From Burkholderiales bacterium (GTDB lineage: Bacteria; Pseudomonadota; Gammaproteobacteria; Burkholderiales; Casimicrobiaceae), in assembly GCA_025935435.1 (NCBI GenBank), contig JAICVH010000165.1, forward strand, positions 1 through 6,041: a DNA stretch of 6,041 bases, read 5' to 3'. The position numbers and the translations under genes are program-made. Position 1 is the first letter of the stretch. Each line of letters begins with the position of its first letter. The notes under the pieces were generated by a model. The model did not search any database, was not told the origin of the DNA, and saw only the letters and a program-made list of their open reading frames with translations. Below, in pieces: positions 1-4,806 of this stretch.

Positions 1-258
1 CCACGTATGGCCGCCGGCACCTGCGGCCGCCGCCAGCTTCTGGCAATGCTGATCGGCGCCGGCGAGGCCGCCGAAGTCGGCGCCCTTGCCTGAGCCGACG
101 CTGGTGATGAAGAACGTCATGCCGGACGCCGAGCGCTGCTGCATGTCGGACGACGACGTTTGTCCGATGCCGGTACAGCCTGCGAGCGCCAGCGCGAACG
201 ACGCAGCTACACCGGTGGTCAGTCGGGAAACAGCGACGCCGTGGATCAATCGGGTCAT
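1..258 (-). CDS. Secreted lipoprotein, 5' part only (possible DUF1554/endostatin-like domain)
   Basis: The first 86 codons are visible; the rest lies beyond the left edge. The start at 256-258 follows a good Shine-Dalgarno, AAGGAG on the minus strand (about 268-273), nine bases upstream. The N-terminus has Arg3, a hydrophobic stretch at about 14-27 and a lipobox ALAGC with Cys28, so it should be a signal-peptidase II lipoprotein. Thr follows the Cys rather than Asp, which favours outer-membrane sorting. After a Ser/Gln-rich linker (33-46), the mature part begins MTFFITSVGSGKG and then DFGGLAGADQHC (61-72). The pattern 'F-T-S...GGL.GAD..C' resembles the start of DUF1554, a family with an endostatin/collagen-NC10-like fold. 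That match is from memory and covers only the domain start. No function can be assigned. It is divergent from the cupin gene. Confidence 0.85.
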   Translation of the reverse strand, partial: MTRLIHGVAVSRLTTGVAASFALALAGCTGIGQTSSSDMQQRSASGMTFFITSVGSGKGADFGGLAGADQHCQKLAAAAGAGGHTW

Positions 259-283
259 GAATCGGTTCTCCTTGGTCAGTGAT

Positions 284-300
284 GGGCCGGCGCACGGCCC
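284..300. repeat. Perfect short inverted repeat (hairpin) in lipoprotein leader
   Basis: GGGCCG (284-289) and CGGCCC (295-300) are perfect reverse complements around the five-base loop GCGCA. On the minus strand this would lie in the 5' leader of the lipoprotein mRNA, about 10 bases upstream of its Shine-Dalgarno. No T-run follows on either strand, so it is not a typical intrinsic terminator. It could be an mRNA stability element or a chance GC palindrome. Confidence 0.4.
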
Positions 301-449
301 TGCGGGCTAGCGCCAACATCGACGCGTGCATCGTTATTCCTGTGCCGTTCGGGCATCTGCACAGCCTGGTGCATGCAGAACAGCCGCGCCGAGCGGCAGC
401 GTAGCACGCGGCCACCATGGCGCCCGGCGCGCACGGCCGTGTGCGCGCG

Positions 450-490
450 GTGATCCAAGCGCGGTGCTACCATTGATCACGGGAGGAGCG
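450..490 (+). promoter_or_regulatory. Possible cupin-osmC promoter with inverted repeat and strong RBS
   Basis: TGCTACCAT (465-473) fits an extended -10 element (TG-N-TACCAT). No convincing -35 is seen 17 bases upstream, where the DNA is GC-rich. The -10 is bracketed by a perfect 6-bp inverted repeat, GTGATC (450-455) and GATCAC (475-480). The purine-rich Shine-Dalgarno GGGAGGAG (481-488) follows directly and fixes the cupin start at 491. The repeat could be an operator or, in RNA, a hairpin next to the RBS. If 465-473 is the -10, transcription would start only a few bases before the RBS. The remaining 259-449 holds no gene I can support. Confidence 0.35.
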
Positions 491-793
491 ATGAATCACG
501 ATTGCTTCCAGGATGCGCTGCGCCGCGAGGGCTTCGAAGTCGATCGCCGTGTGCTAGCACCGGGAACCGTGGTTGGCGAACATGCGCATCCGTTCGACGT
601 CCGGGCATTGGTGCTCGAAGGCGAGATTCGCCTCACGCTCGACGGCGTCGAATACACGTACCGCGAAGGCGACATCTTCGTGCTGCCGGCCGGCCACCGC
701 CACGCGGAAGCGGTCGGGCCGGACGGTGTCCGTTATCTCGTCGGGCGCAAAGGCGCTTCCGCTTCGACTCACGACGAATCGAGGACCTCATGA
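491..793 (+). CDS. Small single-domain cupin protein
   Basis: A 100-residue protein consisting of one cupin beta-barrel. Cupin motif 1 spans about 25-44: Gly25, His31 and His33 (EHAHPFD) and Gly44 (LEGE). Motif 2 spans about 60-75: Gly60, Pro66, Gly68 and His71 (GDIFVLPAGHRH). His31, His33 and His71 are the likely metal ligands. The usual Glu of motif 1 is not at its standard spacing; Asp36 is the nearest acidic residue. ATG 491 is chosen over an upstream in-frame start at 326 because GGGAGGAG immediately precedes it and the added N-terminus would be Arg/Ala-rich, non-cupin sequence. The stop overlaps the next start as ATGA, so the gene is translationally coupled to the OsmC gene. It may be a metal-dependent oxygenase, an isomerase or a sensor; the substrate is unknown. 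A redox role is only suggested by its partner. Confidence 0.88.
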   Translation: MNHDCFQDALRREGFEVDRRVLAPGTVVGEHAHPFDVRALVLEGEIRLTLDGVEYTYREGDIFVLPAGHRHAEAVGPDGVRYLVGRKGASASTHDESRTS

Positions 794-1215
794 AACGTAG
801 CGCTTCGGCGATGTGGAACGGCGATCTGAAGTCGGGCAAGGGCACGATCTCGACCGACAGCGGCGTGCTGACCAACACGCAGTACTCGTTCAGCACCCGC
901 TTCGAAAACGACGCGGGCACCAATCCGGAAGAGCTGATCGCGGCTGCCCACGCCGGCTGCTTTTCAATGGCGCTATCGGCGCAGCTCGGCGAGGCGGGCC
1001 TGGTCGCGCAAAGCATCCACACGACCGCCACCGTCACGCTCGAAAAGACGGGCGGGGGCTTCTCGATCACCGCCGTGGATCTGCAGACGACGGCGCGAAT
1101 TCCCGGCGCCGACCAGCAGGCGTTCGAGAAGGCAGCCGAGAACGCGAAGGCCGGTTGCCCGGTCTCCAAACTGTTGAATGCGAAGATCACGCTCGACAAG
1201 AAGCTCGAGGCGTAA
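790..1215 (+). CDS. osmC: OsmC family peroxiredoxin (organic hydroperoxide reductase type)
   Basis: A 141-residue protein matching the usual length and layout of OsmC. OsmC proteins are cytoplasmic dimers that reduce organic and inorganic peroxides with a pair of cysteines. Here these are Cys57 in AAAHAGCFSMAL and Cys123 in AKAGCPVSKLLNA. The conserved active-site Arg (Arg37, TRFEN) and Glu (Glu47/48, NPEEL) are also present. The N-terminus MKRSASAMWNGDLKSGKG is typical of the OsmC branch rather than Ohr. The start at 790 lies inside the cupin stop (ATGA), with GAGG at 781-784 as ribosome binding site. A longer reading from 502 is rejected because it would add Arg-rich sequence overlapping the cupin gene out of frame. 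In other bacteria osmC responds to osmotic or stationary-phase stress; no such operator is visible here. Confidence 0.95.
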   Translation: MKRSASAMWNGDLKSGKGTISTDSGVLTNTQYSFSTRFENDAGTNPEELIAAAHAGCFSMALSAQLGEAGLVAQSIHTTATVTLEKTGGGFSITAVDLQTTARIPGADQQAFEKAAENAKAGCPVSKLLNAKITLDKKLEA

Positions 1216-1290
1216 GCGACGCGCGGCCGGTGCCCACCGCGCCGCCGCGGAGTAGTATGGCGTTTCGAGTCGTGGGAGGCTCGCCGCACG

Positions 1291-1578
1291 ATGCAGCCGC
1301 TTGCCGTCCTGATCGTTTTGCCGGTGGTGATCGGTATCGCAGCCGAGGTGCTGTTCCGTGACGTCTCACGCGCATCGCTCGCTGCGGCCGTCGCGTCGGC
1401 CGCGAGCGTTTACGCGTGCCTTGCAACGCTCGACCCGGGCGGCCAGTGGAACGGGCTTGCGACGTTCCTGGTGTCGCCGCTCGCGATTGCGTTCTCGCTC
1501 GCTACCGTGCTCGCGTGTTTTTCGTGGCGGGAAGGCCGTCGGCGTCCGCGGAAACGACACGCACAACCGGCGCATTGA
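1291..1578 (+). CDS. Small inner-membrane protein, unknown function
   Basis: A 95-residue hydrophobic protein of no family I can name. Three membrane segments are visible, at about 2-21 (LAVLIVLPVVIGIAAEVLF region), 28-46 (Ala/Ser-rich) and 57-77 (ATFLVSPLAIAFSLATVLAC). A short loop DPGGQWNG separates the last two. The tail (80-90) is strongly basic, EGRRRPRKRH, which places the C-terminus in the cytoplasm. GGGAGG at 1274-1279 supports the start, though the 11-base spacing is long. The gene stands alone: 75 bp after osmC and 101 bp before the protease gene. The hydrophobic pattern, RBS and codon use support a real gene. I recall similar small hypothetical proteins in Burkholderia, but the sequence gives no functional clue. 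Confidence 0.75.
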   Translation: MQPLAVLIVLPVVIGIAAEVLFRDVSRASLAAAVASAASVYACLATLDPGGQWNGLATFLVSPLAIAFSLATVLACFSWREGRRRPRKRHAQPAH

Positions 1579-1601
1579 GCGCGCATTGCTTGTAAACGGT
1601 A

Positions 1602-1621
1602 GGCCGGCACGAATGTCGGCT
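1602..1621. terminator. Hairpin after the small membrane gene, weak terminator candidate
   Basis: GCCGGCA (1603-1609) pairs with TGTCGGC (1614-1620) around loop CGAA, with one G-U pair inside. A second G-U pair at 1602/1621 extends it. It starts 24 bases after the stop at 1578 and precedes the protease start by about 60 bases. No T-run follows (GCGAATTGAAT), so it is not a classical intrinsic terminator. It may be an RNA stability element or a leader hairpin for the next operon. Confidence 0.3.
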
Positions 1622-1679
1622 GCGAATTGAATCCTCGGCAGGCAAACTTGTCAGCAGAGAACCTCCGGTAGATCGCTTC

Positions 1680-2648
1680 ATGCGGCGCGCTTCGCTCTAC
1701 AGCAGTTCCAATCGTCCGCGGACGGCCGCAAAAGCCGCCGCGCCATCCACTGCCGCCGCCGCGATTGCGGGAACGCCGGCTGGCCACGCGGGATCGGCGC
1801 CCGGAGTCACACCGCCAACGCCCGTCGCTCCGCCGAATCGGCGCATGCGCATCCGCCTTGCCCTCGCGCGGCGCGAACGCTGGCTGATGCTCGTCGCCGG
1901 CGCCTTGATCGCGCTCGGGATCGTCTACGGCAACAACCAGCTGCACCCGGCCGCGCGCACGCTGACGCAGGAGGACATCGACGGCGCGGTGATGCACACG
2001 ATCGAAACCAAGACGCTGCCTTCGCAGGCGGCGCGGGCCTACGAAGCGATTCGCGGTTCGGTCGTGCGGGTGCGCGAATTCGAGCGCGCCGACGGCGAAT
2101 CCGAGGACACCGAGAGCGGCGTCGGCACCGGTGTCGTCATCGTCGACAAGGGCATCATTCTCACCAACCTGCACGTCGTGTCGACCGCAAAGCGCGTCGG
2201 CGTCGTGTTCGCCGACGGCACCGAATCGGAAGCGACGATCATCGCGACGCAGCCGGAGAATGATCTCGCCGTGCTGCAGGCCAAGACGATTCCGGACGAC
2301 CTGCCGGCCGCTACACTTCGTTCGACGCGCGACCTCGCGCTCGGCGACGAGGTCGTCACCGTCGGTTTTCCGTTCGGCATCGGACCGTCGGTGACCTCCG
2401 GCGTCGTATCGGGATTGCGTCGTGAGTACCGTTCACCGGAGGGTAAGCGCCTGCTCACCAATCTGATTCAGTTCGACGCGGCCGCCAATCCGGGAAGCTC
2501 AGGCGGCCCGCTCGTCACGATGGATGGGGAAGTCGTCGGTATCGTGACCGGCATCCTCAACCCGAACAACCAGCGCGTGTTCATCGGCATCGGTTTCGCG
2601 GTACCGATCGAGAACGCCGCGGCGGCCGTCGGCATATCTCCCTTCTAA
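1680..2648 (+). CDS. Membrane-anchored S1C trypsin-like serine protease, no PDZ domain
   Basis: A 322-residue protein. Residues 1-55 are Ala/Pro/Arg-rich and probably disordered; 54-67 are basic; about 68-84 form one transmembrane helix (WLMLVAGALIALGIVYG). By the positive-inside rule the tail is cytoplasmic and the catalytic domain periplasmic. The chymotrypsin-fold domain (about 118-322) carries the HtrA/Deg-like triad His165 (TNLHVV), Asp195 (ENDLAVL) and Ser274 (NPGSSGGPL). The usual Asn before the Ser is replaced by Ser273. The protein ends just after the second beta-barrel (GFAVPIENA), so it has no PDZ domain, unlike DegP, DegQ or DegS. Some relatives carry the old misnomer '2-alkenal reductase'. 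The start is uncertain because no clear RBS precedes 1680; Met56 (1845) also lacks one. The gene lies 22 bp before moxR, suggesting an operon. Substrate unknown. Confidence 0.88.
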   Translation: MRRASLYSSSNRPRTAAKAAAPSTAAAAIAGTPAGHAGSAPGVTPPTPVAPPNRRMRIRLALARRERWLMLVAGALIALGIVYGNNQLHPAARTLTQEDIDGAVMHTIETKTLPSQAARAYEAIRGSVVRVREFERADGESEDTESGVGTGVVIVDKGIILTNLHVVSTAKRVGVVFADGTESEATIIATQPENDLAVLQAKTIPDDLPAATLRSTRDLALGDEVVTVGFPFGIGPSVTSGVVSGLRREYRSPEGKRLLTNLIQFDAAANPGSSGGPLVTMDGEVVGIVTGILNPNNQRVFIGIGFAVPIENAAAAVGISPF

Positions 2649-2670
2649 CCGCGTAGTCGTCAAGGAACGT

Positions 2671-3687
2671 ATGGACAACCGGGACAACGGTGGCGGCGAC
2701 ATTGCGTCGCAAATGCAGCGCATCCTCTATGAAGTCAAGAAGGTGGTCGTCGGGCAGGACCACTTTCTCGAACGCGTGCTGGTCGCCATCCTCGCGCAAG
2801 GTCACTTGCTCGTCGAAGGTGTGCCAGGGCTCGCAAAGACACTCACGGTCAAGACGCTCGCCAAGGTGATCCGCGGCTCGTTCCGGCGCATTCAGTTCAC
2901 GCCGGATCTCGTTCCGGCCGATCTCGTCGGTACGCGGATCTACAACCAGAAGACCGGCGAGTTCGCGACGTCGCTCGGCCCCGTGTTCACGAACCTGCTG
3001 CTGGCCGACGAAATCAACCGCGCGCCGGCGAAAGTGCAGAGCGCGCTGCTCGAAGTGATGCAGGAATACCAGGTGACGATCGCCGGTCAGACGCACTTCG
3101 TGCCGACGCCGTTTCTCGTGATGGCGACGCAGAATCCGATCGAGACCGAAGGCACGTACCCGCTGCCCGAGGCGCAGGTCGATCGCTTCATGATGAAGGT
3201 GCTGGTCGGCTACCCGAACGAAGACGAGGAATTCGTCATCGTCGAGCGGGTGACCGGCGCTCCCGTCGACGTCGCCACCGTCGCGTCAACCGATCAACTG
3301 GCCGCGCTGCAGCGACAGTGCCGCACCTGCTACGTGGATCCGTCGCTCATTCAGTATGCGGTGCGCCTGGCGGCCGCAACGCGGCAGCCCGACCGCTACG
3401 GCGTCGTCGATTTCGCGAAATACGTCACGTTCGGCGCCAGCCCGCGCGCGTCGATCCATTTGATCGAGGGCGCCCGCGCGCTCGCGTTCCTGCGCGGCCG
3501 AGATTACGTGCTGCCTGACGACGTCAGCGATCTCGCGCCCGACGTGCTTCGACACCGGCTCGTGTTGTCGTACGAAGCGCTGGCCGACGGGCTGACACCC
3601 GATCAGCTGGTGTTCCGCATCATGCAGCGCATACCACCGCCGGAGAAGCCGCTGGAAACGCATGTTCGGTTCGCGTCACAAGCCTGA
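2671..3687 (+). CDS. MoxR family AAA+ ATPase
   Basis: A 338-residue cytoplasmic AAA+ protein of usual MoxR length. Visible motifs in order: Walker A GVPGLAKT (50-57, Lys56), Walker B LLLADEIN (109-116, Asp113/Glu114), sensor 1 ATQNPIE (152-158), arginine finger in EAQVDRF (Arg172), and sensor 2 GASPRAS (255-261, Arg259) in the C-terminal lid. ATP hydrolysis should drive remodelling or activation of partner proteins; MoxR ATPases typically act as chaperones for VWA-domain proteins encoded beside them. This fits the DUF58 and VWA genes that follow. AAGGA at 2662-2666 lies four bases before ATG 2671 and supports that start. The last 26 bases overlap the DUF58 gene in another frame, suggesting coupled translation. 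All catalytic residues are intact. The specific client is unknown. Confidence 0.96.
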   Translation: MDNRDNGGGDIASQMQRILYEVKKVVVGQDHFLERVLVAILAQGHLLVEGVPGLAKTLTVKTLAKVIRGSFRRIQFTPDLVPADLVGTRIYNQKTGEFATSLGPVFTNLLLADEINRAPAKVQSALLEVMQEYQVTIAGQTHFVPTPFLVMATQNPIETEGTYPLPEAQVDRFMMKVLVGYPNEDEEFVIVERVTGAPVDVATVASTDQLAALQRQCRTCYVDPSLIQYAVRLAAATRQPDRYGVVDFAKYVTFGASPRASIHLIEGARALAFLRGRDYVLPDDVSDLAPDVLRHRLVLSYEALADGLTPDQLVFRIMQRIPPPEKPLETHVRFASQA

Positions 3688-4750
3688 GTCGAGGCGCGAC
3701 GGCACGCGCGTCGACGCGCCGGCCCGGGAGTCGCGGCGCGGTGTCGCGGGACCGGGCAGTGGCCAAGCCGCAGGCGCTGCGGGCTCGGCCAACGTCGTTG
3801 CACTGCCGGCGCGCAACGCCGAGAGCGTGCTGCGACGGCTCGAGTGGACGGTGCTGCGGCGCCTCGACGGCCTGCTTCACGGCGATTATCGAACGCTGTT
3901 TCGCGGCTTCGGCCTCGATCTCGCCGACCTGCGCGAATACCAGTATCACGATGACGTCCGGCACATCGACTGGAACGTCACCGCGCGGCTGCAGACACCG
4001 TACGTCCGCGAATACAACGAGGATCGCGACGTCACTGCGTGGTTCCTGCTCGATGTAAGCCCGTCGGTGGACTTCGGCTCGGGTGACATCCGCAAGCGCA
4101 GCGTCTCGATCGACTTCGTCACCGTTCTCGCGCGCATCCTGACGCGACACGGCAATCGCGTCGGCGCGGCGTTCTATGGCGAGACGATGGACACGGTGAT
4201 TCCCGCCGGCACGGGTCGGCGGCACGTGCTGCAGATCCTGCACCGGATGCTGCAGCGGCCGCGCGAGGCGCAATCGGCGCCGACGAACCTGAACACGTTC
4301 CTGCGCGGCGCGTTTCCGGCGATACCGCGCCGCTCGATCGTGTTCATCGTGTCGGACTTCATCAGCGCGGCGCCGTGGGACGATGCGCTCGCCCAGTTGT
4401 CGCAGCGCCACGAAGTGCTCGCCGTGCGGCTTTACGACCCGCTCGAAAATGAACTGCCCGATCTCGGCCTGCTGACGATGCAGGATGCCGAGACCGGCGA
4501 GCAGCTGTTCATCGACACGCACGATCGCGGCTTTCGCAAGCGCTTCGCCAAGGCGGCCGAGACGCGCGAACACCGGTTGCGGTCCGCGTTTCGACGCGCC
4601 GGCGTCGATGCACTCGAAATTTCCACTGAGGACGACCTCGCGGACGCGATTCTCCGCTTTGCCGATCTGCGCAAGCGGCGCAGCCGGTTGAGCGCCGGCG
4701 CGGTGCTGCCCCGCGTGCCCGACCTGCCCGATGACGTTCCTGTGGCTTGA
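3662..4750 (+). CDS. DUF58 domain-containing protein (VWA-like fold), MoxR partner
   Basis: A 362-residue protein. Residues 1-50 are basic and Gly/Ala-rich, probably disordered. The DUF58 signature REYQYHDDVRHIDWNVTAR (91-109) is clear. It is followed by a VWA-like core with a DxSxS motif at Asp131-Val-Ser133-Pro-Ser135 and a later acidic site, Asp232 (FIVSDF). Unlike many DUF58 proteins, no transmembrane helices are visible, so a cytoplasmic location is likely. DUF58 proteins are usual partners of MoxR ATPases; their biochemical role is poorly defined. The start overlaps moxR by 26 bp with only a weak RBS (GGAA, 3654-3657). A GTG at 3740 (Val27), with GGGAG upstream, is an alternative that would remove part of the disordered tail. 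The last 16 codons lie in a 49-bp tandem duplication, yet the C-terminus (DLPDDVPVA) is intact. Confidence 0.92.
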   Translation: MFGSRHKPESRRDGTRVDAPARESRRGVAGPGSGQAAGAAGSANVVALPARNAESVLRRLEWTVLRRLDGLLHGDYRTLFRGFGLDLADLREYQYHDDVRHIDWNVTARLQTPYVREYNEDRDVTAWFLLDVSPSVDFGSGDIRKRSVSIDFVTVLARILTRHGNRVGAAFYGETMDTVIPAGTGRRHVLQILHRMLQRPREAQSAPTNLNTFLRGAFPAIPRRSIVFIVSDFISAAPWDDALAQLSQRHEVLAVRLYDPLENELPDLGLLTMQDAETGEQLFIDTHDRGFRKRFAKAAETREHRLRSAFRRAGVDALEISTEDDLADAILRFADLRKRRSRLSAGAVLPRVPDLPDDVPVA

Positions 4751-4806
4751 GCTGCTGCGCCGCGTGACCGACCTGCCCGATGACGTTCCTGTGGCCTGAA
4801 CTGCTG
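4704..4806. repeat. 49-bp tandem duplication spanning the DUF58/VWA gene junction
   Basis: About 54 bases from 4704 realign 49 bases further on (4753-4806) with four mismatches: 4710/4759, 4718/4767, 4747/4796 and 4751/4800. Each copy contains CCGATGACGTTCCTGTGG followed by a TGA, so each carries both a DUF58-type stop and a VWA-type start. Copy 1 supplies the actual DUF58 stop (4748-4750). Copy 2 supplies the actual VWA start (4780). Because 49 is not a multiple of three, the frames shift between copies. Removing one unit would restore a 20-base stop/start overlap and leave both proteins unchanged, which points to a duplication of an overlapping gene junction. Confidence 0.93.
4731..4799 (+). 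other. 22-codon chimeric mini-ORF bridging DUF58 and VWA genes
   Basis: ATG 4731 in repeat copy 1 opens a frame that stops at TGA 4797-4799 in copy 2. It reads MTFLWLELL, nearly the VWA protein N-terminus (MTFLWPELL), then RRVTDLPDDVPVA, nearly the DUF58 C-terminus. It is thus a by-product of the duplication that joins the start of one gene to the end of the other. It overlaps the DUF58 stop by 20 bases and the VWA start by 20 bases. No Shine-Dalgarno precedes it. It is probably not a functional protein, but it could pass ribosomes from DUF58 to VWA by reinitiation. Confidence 0.4.

Noticed and set aside
86..310. A 74-codon plus-strand open frame
   Set aside because: It overlaps the lipoprotein gene, whose signal peptide, lipobox and RBS on the minus strand are much better evidence.
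326..490. Upstream extension of the cupin gene from 326
   Set aside because: There is no RBS at 326, the added sequence is non-cupin, and a strong GGGAGGAG precedes ATG 491.
502..789. Upstream extension of the OsmC gene from 502
   Set aside because: The added residues are Arg-rich shadow of the cupin gene; OsmC has its normal start and length from 790.
1221..1242. GCGCGG/CCGCGC inverted repeat after osmC as a terminator
   Set aside because: The stem is only 6 bp with a 10-base loop and no T-run, in DNA rich enough in G and C for this to occur by chance.
633..1289. A 218-codon minus-strand open frame
   Set aside because: It is antisense to cupin and OsmC, both of which carry clear family motifs on the plus strand.
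1410..2174. A 254-codon minus-strand open frame
   Set aside because: It is antisense to the small membrane gene and the protease, with Arg/Gly-rich composition and no domain.
1680..2648. Calling the protease DegP, DegQ or DegS
   Set aside because: No PDZ domain follows the catalytic domain, so only the S1C trypsin-like family level is supported.
3620..4573. A 317-codon minus-strand open frame
   Set aside because: It is antisense to DUF58, Arg/Ala/Val-rich, and has no recognisable motif.
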